A DNA stretch of 64,000 nt from Streptomyces avicenniae (GTDB lineage: Bacteria > Actinomycetota > Actinomycetes > Streptomycetales > Streptomycetaceae), in NCBI RefSeq assembly GCF_000719135.1, contig NZ_JOEK01000015.1, positions 62,001 through 126,000 of the forward strand, written 5' to 3'. A model generated the notes under the pieces. It was not told where the DNA came from, searched no databases, and was given only the letters and a program-made list of their open reading frames with translations. Made by a program: the position numbers and the translations under genes. This document shows, one piece after another, positions 51,465 through 60,749 of the stretch; positions within the stretch are counted from its first letter, which is position 1; each line of letters begins with the position of its first letter.

Positions 51465-52338
51465 CGCCGCCGGGCTCGGCCGCCGCAGGGCGGCGGTCTT
51501 CGTCGCCCCCGCCCTGCTGCTCGTCGCGGGCTTCCTCGTCCTCCCCGCCCTGTGGACGATCTACCTCGGCGCGACCGACTACCAGCTCACCGGACTCGCC
51601 GCCGCAGACCCGCAGTTCACCGGCCTCGACAACGCGCGCCGCGCCCTGGACGAGGACGAGTTCACGCACTCCCTCGGCCTCACGCTCCAGTTCGTCGTCG
51701 GCTCGGCCGTCCTCGGGCAGGCGCTCCTCGGCTTCACGATCGCCTGGCTGCTGCGCGACCGCACGGGCCCGCTGCGCCGCCTCGTCGAGGCCCTGGTGCT
51801 GCTGGCCTGGATCCTGCCCAGCTCGGTCGTCGCGTTCCTGTGGATCGCCCTGCTGGACCGCGACGGCGGCACCCTCAACACCCTGCTCGGCAGCGGGAAC
51901 ACGGCCTGGCTGGTCGAGCACCCGATGGCGTCGATCATCGTCTTCAACATCTGGCGCGGCACCGCGTTCTCGATGATGCTCTACGCCGCCGCGCTCGGCA
52001 CCGTCCCGCCGTCCCAGCTGGAGACCGCGCGGCTCGCGGGCGCCTCCGCCTGGCAGCAACTGCGGGACGTCGTCCTGCCATTGATCCGCGGGCACGTCCT
52101 GACGAACCTGCTGCTCATCAGCCTGTGGACGTTCAACGACTTCACGCCGTTCCTCCTCACCGGCGGCGGCCCGGGCGACGCGACCGAGACCCTGCCCGTC
52201 TTCATCTACAACACGGCGCTCTTCGGCGGCGAACTCGGCTACGGCGCCGCGCTGTCCGTCCTCATGCTGCTCATCAACCTGGTCATCGCCCTCGTCTACA
52301 CCCGGCTGCTGCGCGCACGAGAGAAGGCCGCGTCATGA
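51454..52338 (+). CDS. Sugar ABC transporter permease 1 (MalF-like)
   Basis: A 294-residue permease with six membrane segments; the EAA loop is ETARLAGASAWQQLRDVVLP (about residue 190). Typical CUT1 first permease. GTG 51454 overlaps the lipoprotein gene by 11 bp. Confidence 0.92.
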   Translation: MATDAAGLGRRRAAVFVAPALLLVAGFLVLPALWTIYLGATDYQLTGLAAADPQFTGLDNARRALDEDEFTHSLGLTLQFVVGSAVLGQALLGFTIAWLLRDRTGPLRRLVEALVLLAWILPSSVVAFLWIALLDRDGGTLNTLLGSGNTAWLVEHPMASIIVFNIWRGTAFSMMLYAAALGTVPPSQLETARLAGASAWQQLRDVVLPLIRGHVLTNLLLISLWTFNDFTPFLLTGGGPGDATETLPVFIYNTALFGGELGYGAALSVLMLLINLVIALVYTRLLRAREKAAS

Positions 52339-53156
52339 CCCCGGGCCAGGCCGTAAGGACCGTGCTGCGCTACGCGTCCCTCTCGCTGCTGCTCGCCTTC
52401 TTCGCGCTCCCGCTGCTCTGGCTGGCCTTCGCGCCCTTCGACCGCGCCCCGCAGATCGCCGTCTCCCTGCCGGAGTTCACCCTCGACAACTTCCGCGACC
52501 TCCTGGACAACGAGAACGCCCTGCGCTCCCTGCGCAACTCCCTGCTCCTCGCCGCCGGTACGGGCGCCGTCGTCGTCACGCTCAGCGCGCTCGCCGCGTA
52601 CGCGCTCAGCCGTGTCCGCCTCCCGGGACGCGACGCGCTGCTCTACGCGCTGCTGCTGCTGTCGTCCATCGTCACCGGCACCGCCGCGATGGTCCCGCTG
52701 TTCAACCTCGCCTACGAACTGGACCTCATCGACTCCCAACTCGGCGTCATCCTCGTCCTGTCGGGCGGGCTGCTGCCCAGCGCCATCTTCATCCTGAAGG
52801 ACTTCACCGACGCGACGCCCCGCAGCTACGAGGAGTCCGCGCGCGTCTTCGGCGCCTCCCCGCTCCAGATCATGCGCCACATCGTCGTCCCCGTGATCCG
52901 CCCCGGGCTCGCCACGATCGGCGTGTGGGCCGTCGCCCAGGTATGGGGGAACTTCCTCATCCCCTTCCTCCTGCTGCGCTCGCCCGACAAGTCCCCGGCC
53001 GCCGTGGTCATGTACACCTTCTACACCGAGGGCGGCCAGCCCGACCTGGCGCTGATCTCGACGTTCTCGCTGCTCTACTCGCTGCCGGTCGTGCTGATGT
53101 TCCTGCTCGTCTCGTCCCGGTACGGATTCCGGTTCCACGGAGGGATCAAACGCTGA
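52335..53156 (+). CDS. Sugar ABC transporter permease 2 (MalG-like)
   Basis: A 273-residue permease with six membrane segments; EAA loop ESARVFGASPLQIMRHIVVP. Pairs with permease 1. ATGA overlap with the previous gene and TGATG with the ATPase gene keep the operon stoichiometric. Confidence 0.92.
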   Translation: MTPGQAVRTVLRYASLSLLLAFFALPLLWLAFAPFDRAPQIAVSLPEFTLDNFRDLLDNENALRSLRNSLLLAAGTGAVVVTLSALAAYALSRVRLPGRDALLYALLLLSSIVTGTAAMVPLFNLAYELDLIDSQLGVILVLSGGLLPSAIFILKDFTDATPRSYEESARVFGASPLQIMRHIVVPVIRPGLATIGVWAVAQVWGNFLIPFLLLRSPDKSPAAVVMYTFYTEGGQPDLALISTFSLLYSLPVVLMFLLVSSRYGFRFHGGIKR

Positions 53157-54232
53157 TGGCCGCCATCCACCTGTCCGGACTCACCAAGGACTACCCCGGC
53201 GGCGTCCGCGCCCTCGACGGCATCGACCTCACCGTCGCCGACGGCGAGTTCTTCGCGCTGCTCGGCCCCTCAGGCTGCGGCAAGACGACGCTGCTGCGCA
53301 CCGTCGCGGGCCTTGAGGAGGCGACCGGCGGCGCCGTCCGCATCGGCGGCGACGACGTGACGCGCACGCCGCCCGGACGCCGCGACGTCGCGATGGTCTT
53401 CCAGGACTACGCCCTCTTCCCGCACATGACGGTGGCCGACAACATCGCCTACCCCCTGCGCATCCGCAAGGTCCCGGCCGCGCGGCGCAGGGACAAGGCG
53501 GCCGAGACCGCCCGCGAACTCGGCCTCGGCGACCACCTCGCACGCCGCCCCGGGCAGCTCTCCGGCGGCCAGCAGCAACGCGTCGCCCTCGCCCGCGCCA
53601 TGGCCTGCCACCCGAGCGCGTTCCTCTTCGACGAACCCCTCTCCAACCTCGACGCACGCCTGCGCCTCGAAGCCCGCACCTTCCTGAAGCGCCTCCAGCG
53701 CGACCTGCGCGTCACGACCGTCTTCGTCACCCACGACCAGGCCGAGGCCCTGGCACTCGCCGACCGCATCGCCGTGCTGGAGGCGGGGCGCGTGCGCCAG
53801 ACCGGCACGCCGACGGAGATCTTCCGCCGCCCCGCCAACACGTTCGTCGCCTCCTTCATCGGCTCCACGCCGATGAACCTCCTGCCGGGCACCGTCGAGC
53901 GCGGCGGCGGCCACGTCACGGTCGGCGGCGTGCCGCTGCCCGCCGGGCCCGCCCGCGCCGCGCTCACCGGCGGCGAGGAGGTCGTCTACGGCATCAGGCC
54001 CGAGTACCTGACGTTCAGCGGCACGCCAGGCCCCGGCGGCGGCGCGCTGCCCGGCACGGTGACGGTCGTGGAGAACATGGGCAGCACCCAGCTCGTCACG
54101 CTCGAAGGACCGGCGGGCACCGTGCAGGTCGTCGTCCCGGAGGACACCCCGGCCGAGCCGGGCGGCGCCGGGTACGCCGTGCCGCGCTCCGACCGGGTGC
54201 TCCTGTACCGGGAGGGTCAGCTCGTCGGCTGA
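53156..54232 (+). CDS. Sugar ABC transporter ATP-binding protein (MalK/UgpC-like)
   Basis: A 358-residue ATPase: Walker A LLGPSGCGKTTLLR, Q-loop MVFQDYALFPHMTV, signature QLSGGQQQRVALARA, Walker B AFLFDEPLSNLDARLR, H-loop VFVTHDQAEALALAD, and a C-terminal TOBE domain (GIRPEYLTF, ENMGSTQLVTLEG). Having its own ATPase is unusual for Streptomyces CUT1 systems, many of which share MsiK. Its end overlaps the facing nhaA gene by 16 bp. Confidence 0.93.
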   Translation: MAAIHLSGLTKDYPGGVRALDGIDLTVADGEFFALLGPSGCGKTTLLRTVAGLEEATGGAVRIGGDDVTRTPPGRRDVAMVFQDYALFPHMTVADNIAYPLRIRKVPAARRRDKAAETARELGLGDHLARRPGQLSGGQQQRVALARAMACHPSAFLFDEPLSNLDARLRLEARTFLKRLQRDLRVTTVFVTHDQAEALALADRIAVLEAGRVRQTGTPTEIFRRPANTFVASFIGSTPMNLLPGTVERGGGHVTVGGVPLPAGPARAALTGGEEVVYGIRPEYLTFSGTPGPGGGALPGTVTVVENMGSTQLVTLEGPAGTVQVVVPEDTPAEPGGAGYAVPRSDRVLLYREGQLVG

Positions 54233-55473
54233 GCGCGCCGCCGGTACGCCCGGCCGCGCGCCGTCAGCAGCACGGCCGCGCCCAGCGCCGAGACCACCGA
54301 GCCGAGCAGCACACCGGTCTTGACCTCGGCCTGGAGCCCCGGCGCGTCCGCGAACGCCAGCTCGGCCACGAGCAGCGCCACCGTGAAGCCCACGCCCGCC
54401 AGCATCGCGGCCCCGGTCACGTCGGCCCAGCGCAGGTCGGGGCTGAGCCGCGCGCCGGTGAACCGTTCCGTCAGCCACGCCGCGCCCAGCACCCCGACCG
54501 TCTTGCCCACGAACAGGCCGCACAGCACGCCCAGCGACTCGGGCTGCCGTACCAGCGCGGACAGCGAGTCGCCCGAGACGCGCACCCCGGCCGCGAACAG
54601 CGCGAACAGCGGCACGGCCAGCCCGGCGGACAGCGGGTGCAGCAGATGCCCGACGCGCTCGGCGGGCGAACGGTCCTCGCCCGGCTCGGGCTCCGTCCGC
54701 AGCAGCATTCCCATCGCCACGCCGGCGATAGTCGCGTGCACGCCGCTGTGGTACGTCAGCACCCAGATCGCCAGCGCCAGCGGCACGTACAGCCACCAGC
54801 CGCGCACCCGCAGGCGGACGTGCAGCAGCCAGAAGAGCGCGAGACCCGCCACCGCGCCGCCCAGCGCGGCCACGTCCAGCGTCGAGGTGAAGAAGAGCGC
54901 GATCACCGTGATGGCGATCAGGTCGTCCACGATCGCCAGGGTGAGCAGGAAGGTGCGCAGCGCGGACGGGAGGTGCCGCCCGACGACCGCGAGCACGCCG
55001 AGCGCGAACGCGATGTCCGTCGCCATCGGCACGGCCCAGCCGTCGAGCCGCCCGTCGCCCGCCAGCGCGAACGCCGTGTAGACCAGCGCGGGCACGACCA
55101 TGCCGCCCACGGCGGCGACGATCGGCAGCGCCGCCGCCGCCGGACGCCGCAGCTCGCCGACCGTCAGCTCCCGCTTCAGCTCGGTGCCCGCGACGAAGAA
55201 GAAGACCGCGAGCAGCCCGTCCGACGCCCAGTGCCCGACCGACATGTCGATACCGAGGAAGGGGATCGCCAGGTGGTGGTCGCGGACGTCCTCGTAGGTG
55301 TCGCCGAGCGGCGAGTTGACGAGCGCCAGCGCCAGCGCGGCGGCGATCAGCAGGCACAGCCCGCCGGTGACTTCGAGCCGCAGGAACGCGGCGACGCTGC
55401 GCCGGTCGCGCTCACGTTCCGCCTCGGGATCGGCGCGCAGGCGCAGGACGACGGGCAGCGGGCGGCGCGGCAT
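54217..55473 (-). CDS. nhaA: Na+/H+ antiporter NhaA
   Basis: A 418-residue antiporter with about twelve membrane segments. The ion-binding aspartates are present in LTLAIVDDLIAITVIALFF, and MATDIAFALGVLAVVGRHLP and FFFVAGTELKRELTVGELR are family landmarks. It exchanges internal Na+ for protons. ATG 55473 follows GGGAGAGG-like sequence. It lies beside potassium uptake genes, making a small ion-homeostasis block. Confidence 0.95.
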   Translation of the reverse strand: MPRRPLPVVLRLRADPEAERERDRRSVAAFLRLEVTGGLCLLIAAALALALVNSPLGDTYEDVRDHHLAIPFLGIDMSVGHWASDGLLAVFFFVAGTELKRELTVGELRRPAAAALPIVAAVGGMVVPALVYTAFALAGDGRLDGWAVPMATDIAFALGVLAVVGRHLPSALRTFLLTLAIVDDLIAITVIALFFTSTLDVAALGGAVAGLALFWLLHVRLRVRGWWLYVPLALAIWVLTYHSGVHATIAGVAMGMLLRTEPEPGEDRSPAERVGHLLHPLSAGLAVPLFALFAAGVRVSGDSLSALVRQPESLGVLCGLFVGKTVGVLGAAWLTERFTGARLSPDLRWADVTGAAMLAGVGFTVALLVAELAFADAPGLQAEVKTGVLLGSVVSALGAAVLLTARGRAYRRRAQPTS

Positions 55474-55507
55474 GGGGAGGCGCCCCTCTCACGGGTCGGC
55501 ACGGGAA

Positions 55508-55528
55508 CGCCGCGCCTCACGCGCGGCG
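55508..55528. terminator. GC hairpin between ktr and nhaA genes
   Basis: CGCCGCGC (55508-55515) / GCGCGGCG (55521-55528), loop CTCAC, about 100 bp past the ktrA-like stop on the minus strand; a possible terminator ahead of nhaA. Confidence 0.4.
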
Positions 55529-55629
55529 CTGCCGACCAGACTTCCCGGCGCACCTTCGCCGCCGACCGGTCCCCCGATCTTGACGGCGCCTTGACACCCT
55601 ACCCCCGGGGGCGGGCGGTTCTGCCCAGC

Positions 55630-56358
55630 TCAGCTCAGCTCGGTGAACGCCTCCACCGCCTGGGTGCGGCCGGTCACGATGATCACGTCGCCCGGCTCGA
55701 CCACGGTCTCGGCCGTCGCGTGCGTGAAGTCGTGGCCCGGCCGCTTGATCCCGACGACGGTGACGCCGTGCTTCGTCCGCACGGCGCTCACCCCGAGCGG
55801 CACGCCCGTCGCCACGTCGGGCGCGACCGTCTTGACCAGCGCGAAGTCGTCGTCGAACTCGATGAAGTCCAGCATGCGCCCCGTCACCAGATGCGCGACG
55901 CGTTCCCCCATCTCGTGCTCGGGCAGCACCACGTGGTGCGCGCCGAGGCGCTCCAGTATCTTGCCGTGCTGGCGGCTGATCGCCTTGGCCCAGATGTTGG
56001 GCACGCCGTCGTCCAGCAGGTTGGACGTGACGAGGATGCTCGCCTCGATGTGCGTGCCGATCGCGACCACGGCGCTCGGGAACTCGTGCACGCCGAGCTG
56101 CCGCAGCACCTCGGCGTCCGTGCAGTCGGCGACGGCGACATGGGTCAGCGCGTCGCTGTGCTGCTGGACGAGGCGTTCGTCCTGGTCCACGCCCAGGACC
56201 TCCCACCCGCGCCGCATCAGCTCCTCGGCGAGCGAGCTGCCGAAGCGGCCGAGGCCGATGACGGCGATCCGCTGGTCGTCGCCGTCCGGCGCCGGGCGCG
56301 TCTGCTGCGCGAGGCGCTTGCCGCGTCGGCGGCGCATCGAGTGGAGATAGTTGCTCAT
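55630..56358 (-). CDS. ktrA: Potassium uptake regulator (KtrA/TrkA, RCK)
   Basis: A 242-residue RCK protein: TrkA-N Rossmann domain (IAVIGLGRFGSSLAEELMRR, residues ~31-50) and TrkA-C domain (VSAVRTKHGVTVVGIKRPG, VEPGDVIIVTGRTQAVEAF). It binds nucleotides and gates the membrane subunit encoded 10 bp upstream. A basic leader MSNYLHSMRRRRGKR precedes the fold. Confidence 0.93.
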   Translation of the reverse strand: MSNYLHSMRRRRGKRLAQQTRPAPDGDDQRIAVIGLGRFGSSLAEELMRRGWEVLGVDQDERLVQQHSDALTHVAVADCTDAEVLRQLGVHEFPSAVVAIGTHIEASILVTSNLLDDGVPNIWAKAISRQHGKILERLGAHHVVLPEHEMGERVAHLVTGRMLDFIEFDDDFALVKTVAPDVATGVPLGVSAVRTKHGVTVVGIKRPGHDFTHATAETVVEPGDVIIVTGRTQAVEAFTELS

Positions 56359-56367
56359 GGCGTGTGC

Positions 56368-57729
56368 CTACCCAATGATGGGCCGTTCCTCCGGCAGGTG
56401 GTAGCGGCGTGTGCGGTCGCGCAGCGCCAGGGCGGAGACCAGCGTGATCGGTCCGATGCGGCCGACGAACATCAGCCCCACCATGATGACCTGCGCGGTC
56501 GGCGGCAGATCGTAGCTCACCCCGGTGGACAGGCCCGTCGTGCCGAACGCGGAGACCACCTCGAACAGCACGAACTCCATGCGCGCGTCCACCATCGTGA
56601 GCAGCGCGATGGTCGCGGCCATGACCATGCCGACGCCCGCCAGCGCCACCGTCAGCGCCTGCCGCAGGACGTGCGGCGCCAGCGTCCGCCGGAACACCCC
56701 CGACGTCGGCTCGCCCCGTACCTCGGCGAGCATCGCCACCGCCAGCACCGCGAACGTCGTCACCTTGATGCCGCCCGCCGTGCCCGCCGCGCCGCCGCCT
56801 ATGAACATCAGGACACACGTCATGAGGAGCGTCGCCGGTTCCATCGCGGCGGTGTCCGTGGCGTTGAACCCGGCCGTGCGCGCCATGGCGGAGTGGAAGA
56901 ACGCGCCCAGCACCTTGTCCGCCGTGTCCAGCGGGCCGAACGTGCCGGGGTTCGCCCATTCGAGGGCCAGCGTCAGGACCGTGCCGACGGCGAGCAGCGC
57001 GCCGGAGACGACGAGCGTCAGCTTCAGGTGCAGCGACCAGCCGCGCCGCCCGGTGGCGCGGCGGCGCGAGCGGTGCCGCAGCAGCTCGACGATGACGGGG
57101 AAGCCGATGCCGCCGATGGTGACGGCCACGGCTATCGGCAGCAGGACCCACGGGTCGTCGGCGTACGCGGTCAGGCTGTCGGCGCGCAGGCCGAAGCCCG
57201 CGTTGTTGAAGGCCATGACGGAGTGGAACGCGCCGTGGTAGACGGCCGTGCCCCACGCCTCGTCGTAGCCGAACCGGAAGCGCGCCGCGAGCACGACGGC
57301 CGTGACCAGCTCCACGACGACGGTGATCAGCGCCACGCGCAGCAGCACGACCCGCAGGTCGCCGATCCCGATCCGCGACTCGGCCTGCGCCTGGAGCGTC
57401 ATGCGCAGCCGCAGCTTGCCCGCGATCAGCAGGGCGAGCAGCGACGCCAGCGTCATGATGCCGAGGCCGCCGATCTGCACGAGCGCGATGATCACGCCCT
57501 CGCCGAAGCCGCTCCAGTAGCTGCTGGTGTCCACGACGACCAGGCCGTTGACGCAGGTCGCGGACGTGGCGGTGAACAGGGCGGTGCCGAGACCGGCCGA
57601 GCGTCCGTCCGCCGCCGAGACCGGCAGGGCCAGCAGCACGGTGCCGAGCAGGACGGCCACGCCGAATGCGAGCGCGACCATGCGGGAGGGATGCATGTCG
57701 AACAGACCCCGCCGCCGCCCCCTCACCAC
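56368..57729 (-). CDS. ktrB: Potassium transporter membrane subunit (KtrB/TrkH)
   Basis: A 453-residue SKT-family K+ channel-like transporter. All four selectivity-filter loops are visible: TSATCVNGLVVVDTS, AFNNAGFGLRADSL, ARTAGFNATDTAAM and AFGTTGLSTGVSYD. Eight transmembrane helices. GTG 57729 has GGAGC nearby; the ATG twelve codons in (MHPSRMVALAFG) is an alternative start. Operon with the RCK subunit. Confidence 0.93.
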   Translation of the reverse strand: MVRGRRRGLFDMHPSRMVALAFGVAVLLGTVLLALPVSAADGRSAGLGTALFTATSATCVNGLVVVDTSSYWSGFGEGVIIALVQIGGLGIMTLASLLALLIAGKLRLRMTLQAQAESRIGIGDLRVVLLRVALITVVVELVTAVVLAARFRFGYDEAWGTAVYHGAFHSVMAFNNAGFGLRADSLTAYADDPWVLLPIAVAVTIGGIGFPVIVELLRHRSRRRATGRRGWSLHLKLTLVVSGALLAVGTVLTLALEWANPGTFGPLDTADKVLGAFFHSAMARTAGFNATDTAAMEPATLLMTCVLMFIGGGAAGTAGGIKVTTFAVLAVAMLAEVRGEPTSGVFRRTLAPHVLRQALTVALAGVGMVMAATIALLTMVDARMEFVLFEVVSAFGTTGLSTGVSYDLPPTAQVIMVGLMFVGRIGPITLVSALALRDRTRRYHLPEERPIIG

Positions 57730-57850
57730 CGCGCTCCGCCCCGCTCGTCACCGACCGACATGTCTGGCCGAGCACACTAATGCCTCGTTCGCCGCCGCGT
57801 CCGACGCGCCCCCGCCTCGGACACCCGGCGGCCCGCGGCCCGGCTCCCGC

Positions 57851-58401
57851 TCAGCCCCGCGCGCGTGCGCCGAGCAGGCGGGCCGTGCCCCGGGCGGCGG
57901 CCGTCGCCGAGGCGAGCACCGTGGCGACGGCGAAGACGAGGGCGCCCGGGTTGACGAAGCCGGGCACCATGTCGAGGGTGTGGCCGTCCTCCCAGCTGCA
58001 GCGGTAGGAGACCGGGAGGAAGCTCAGCTCGTGATCGGTCAACGCCGGCTCCGACGAGAGCTCGGCACGCTCGCCGAAGCGTTCCCACAGGCACTCGATC
58101 CAGGGGTCCTCGGGCTGGGCCGTTGACAGCACGCCCACGGAGTAGATCGCGGAGGACGCCCACAGGAGCAGGACGGAGGTGTGCCACCAGGTCCACGACG
58201 CTCCCAGGCCCAGCGAGAAGCCGAGGCCGAGGAAGGTGACCAGCGCGGTGAGGATCGGGAGCTAGAACAGCGTCGTACTCAGGGTCCACCTCGGTCGGGG
58301 TCGGGGAGCGCGGGACGTCCGGCGCGGAGGTCACGGTGGCCGTCGGCGAGGAGCCGCAGGATGTGCGAATCCCGGGCATCCCGGCGTGGGCGCTCACTCA
58401 T
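57851..58401 (-). pseudogene. Broken small membrane protein gene
   Basis: ATG 58401 opens a short frame (MSERPRRDARDSHILRLLAD, then GHRDLRAGRPALPDPDR) that ends early. Close after, a second frame continues like a membrane protein: RWTLSTTLF, a TAG at 58264-58262, then LPILTALVTFLGLGFSLG, WTWWHTSVLLLWASSAIYSV and a C-terminal half ending in a second membrane segment (ALVFAVATVLASATAAARG). One frameshift plus TGG-to-TAG would explain it. A residual 95-codon frame from GTG 58138 could still make the tail. Confidence 0.6.
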
Positions 58402-58505
58402 ACCCACTCCACGGGAAAGGCAACGGCCTGTGAACCAGGGGCACTTACCCTAGAACGCGTGAACGGGAAGTGCCAGTCCGTCACCGCTGCCGGGACGCGG
58501 GCGGG

Positions 58506-60044
58506 TCACTCCACCGTCGCCGGGGCGAAGGCGGCGTTGCGGCGGGCCGCCCATTCCAGGCCGGACACGCCCTCGTACAGCTCCTGCACCTCGCCGCGCC
58601 GGTAGGGCGCGGGCTCCAGCTGGCCGTGGTGCTCCCGGTAGCTGTCGGAGAAGTACGAGCCGGGCACCTCGTGCCGGTCGCGCAGCGCGTCGGAGAGCGC
58701 CAGCAGGTCGCGGCTGAACTGCTCGCCCGACGCCACGTCCGTGGTGCTCATCAGCGTGCCGAAGTGCAGCGCCTCGTCCGACCCCTCGGCGCCCGGGTGC
58801 GCCACGTGCGGGCCGTAGACGTGGCGCGCGATCGCCTCGGGGACGGCGTCGCGGCCCACGGGCGTCGCCGGGTCGATGCCCCCGGCCGCCGGGTCGAGGA
58901 GGAGCTGCACGCCGTCGGCCAGGTTCTCGGCGCCGCGGTAGTCGCGGTGGTAGCTGCCGTACTCCAGCTTGGGCGCCTGGGAGTTCAGCAGGAGTTCGTT
59001 GTCCTCGTAGAGGTAACGCCCCAGCGTGCTCAGGTGACTCGGCTCCAGCTGGTCGTAGAACGTGCGCAGGTACGCGGCCTCCCACAGCGTCATCACGCGC
59101 AGCGGCGCGCCGTCCTCGCCGTCGAACGGCGGGGCCTGCGGCAGGACGTCGTCCACGATCGCGCCCATGACCGCCGTCCAGCGTTCCAGCGCCTCGGCGT
59201 TGGGCCGGTCCTTCTCCAGCTCGGCGGCGACCTCGCGCCCGGCGAACTCCGCCATCTGCGGCGTGGTGAAGATGTCGAGCGGGCCCTCGGACAGGTCCAC
59301 GTGCTCGGCGTCGATGACCTGCGCGTACGCGGCGAGCGTGCGCCGGTAGGCGGTGATCTCGTCGGCGATGTCCTCGTCGCAGGCGCGGGCCGCGTCGCCC
59401 GCCTTGTCCAGGTACTTCTTCCTGATCTCCTCGCCGAGCCGCGGCGGCAATCGGTAGAACGCCTGCCCGTCGTCGAGCGTCGGGAAGATGAGCTGGGACG
59501 AGCCGGCGTGCGCCACCGTCACCGGCGGCGCGAGCATGCCGGGCGCGGTGTTGTCCTGGCCGAGACCCACCGGGCTCCCGCCGCCGGGGACGGCGTCCGC
59601 CAGCGCGGAGTTCCAGCCGTTCCACTCCTCCACGGCCTCGGCCGACAGGCGGGAGATCTTGACGTCGAGGCCGCCGTCCTCGATGAACGCGACGACCCTC
59701 TCCTCGGTCTCGACGGCGAGGTTCGCCGCCCGCAGCAGGGCGGTGACGGCCCGTTCCATGCCCTCGGGGTCCGACTGGCGGCGCGTCTGGCCGTCCCTGG
59801 CGGGCGCGTCCGCGAGGGAGGAGCCGTTCGCCGAGCCCGCGTCGGCGGCGAGCGCGGAGGCCCGCTGCCCCAGGTCGATCGTGACGTCGGACTCCTCGGC
59901 CGCGCGCCGGTAGGCGACGGCGCTGTCCCTGATGGCCGACGGGTCGATCTCGGTGGAGAACGCCTCCTGGCGCCGCCACGGGTCCTTCCCCGCGGCGTCC
60001 GTGACCTGTTCGCGACGGAAACGGAAGTCGGGCACGTAGGACAT
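58506..60044 (-). CDS. Large helical protein of the type VII locus
   Basis: A 512-residue protein without signal peptide or membrane segment. The N-terminal third is helical and WXG-like (AVAYRRAAEESDVTIDLGQR, MERAVTALLRAANLAVETEE); the rest has FYRLPPRLGEEIRKKYLDKA, YLRTFYDQLEPSHLSTLGRY and LDPAAGGIDPATPVGRDAV. Its place next to WXG100 and EccC genes suggests an exported or export-associated protein; it may belong to the DUF6571 group, which I cannot confirm. Confidence 0.8.
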   Translation of the reverse strand: MSYVPDFRFRREQVTDAAGKDPWRRQEAFSTEIDPSAIRDSAVAYRRAAEESDVTIDLGQRASALAADAGSANGSSLADAPARDGQTRRQSDPEGMERAVTALLRAANLAVETEERVVAFIEDGGLDVKISRLSAEAVEEWNGWNSALADAVPGGGSPVGLGQDNTAPGMLAPPVTVAHAGSSQLIFPTLDDGQAFYRLPPRLGEEIRKKYLDKAGDAARACDEDIADEITAYRRTLAAYAQVIDAEHVDLSEGPLDIFTTPQMAEFAGREVAAELEKDRPNAEALERWTAVMGAIVDDVLPQAPPFDGEDGAPLRVMTLWEAAYLRTFYDQLEPSHLSTLGRYLYEDNELLLNSQAPKLEYGSYHRDYRGAENLADGVQLLLDPAAGGIDPATPVGRDAVPEAIARHVYGPHVAHPGAEGSDEALHFGTLMSTTDVASGEQFSRDLLALSDALRDRHEVPGSYFSDSYREHHGQLEPAPYRRGEVQELYEGVSGLEWAARRNAAFAPATVE

Positions 60045-60080
60045 GGCCCCGTTCTACCGTGTTTCCGCCCGGAAAACCAT

Positions 60081-60125
60081 ACGGTGCGGTACGGAAGGCG
60101 GTGGACGCCTCCCGTACCGCACCGT
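60081..60125 (-). terminator. Long hairpin after the WXG100 gene
   Basis: Outer arms 60081-60094 and 60112-60125 (ACGGTGCGGTACGG and complement, 14 bp) enclose an inner stem AGGCG/CGCCT. It separates the WXG100 gene from the 512-codon gene, so the small protein can be made in excess. Confidence 0.7.
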
Positions 60126-60142
60126 CACGCGTCGGGGCGCGG

Positions 60143-60439
60143 TCAGCCGAGCGAGCTCTCCAGCCCGGCGTCCGTCTCCTCAAGGGTGTCGGCGGCGGTC
60201 TGGAGGAAGCCGCCCATGCCTTCGAGACCTTCGAGCACCTTCTTGGCGCCGGTGGTGAACTCGCGGTACGCCTCGTCGAAGCGGCGCGAGGAGCGGGACG
60301 TCACATACCCGTCCGACACCAGACCCTGGATGTAGGACTGCAGCTCGTCGAGCTTGCTGTCCAGCGTCTGCCACTCGGTCTTGAGGCGCTGACCCGCGTC
60401 CCGCATCTCCTGATATGTGACTTGCATGTCGCCAGCCAT
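60143..60439 (-). CDS. WXG100-family protein (Esx-like)
   Basis: A 98-residue helical-hairpin protein: MQVTYQEMRDAGQRLKTEW, LDELQSYIQGLVSDGYVTS, FDEAYREFTTGAKKVLEGL, ending with a long helix. The canonical WXG turn is replaced by SDGYVTS, yet length and heptads fit, and the YxxxF-like AYREF is kept. Such proteins dimerise and are secreted by the EccC/EssC ATPase encoded divergently. ATG 60439 with GAGGAGGGG upstream. Confidence 0.88.
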   Translation of the reverse strand: MAGDMQVTYQEMRDAGQRLKTEWQTLDSKLDELQSYIQGLVSDGYVTSRSSRRFDEAYREFTTGAKKVLEGLEGMGGFLQTAADTLEETDAGLESSLG

Positions 60440-60749
60440 GGCACATCCCCTCCTCTGCGAAAGCGGCGGGCGCGAAACCCTGCCGCTGGATTGCCTGTTG
60501 CGGCCCCGGCGTCCCGGCCGAGCCGGTTCCCGTTCAAGCGTACGTCCGGGACGAGAAGGCGCGGTACCCCGCTCAAGGGGCCGCCCCCGGTGTCCCGTTC
60601 CCCTGGGGGGACGCGCGCGGCGGGCCCCGCGGTTCCCCGCGTACGTGGCCGTTCCGTGCGGGCCTCCTGCCTGGGTGTCACCGGCCACCCGGATGGGCTT
60701 ATGGTCGTGTTCAGGCAAGCGAATGCTGTGCGGCAACGGGAGGAACAGC
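60440..60749. other. Divergent intergenic region of the type VII locus
   Basis: No gene seen. It must hold promoters for the WXG100 gene (left) and the EccC gene (right). Several GC hairpins are possible (around 60580-60640); TATGGT near 60699 is a weak candidate -10 for the rightward gene. Confidence 0.4.
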
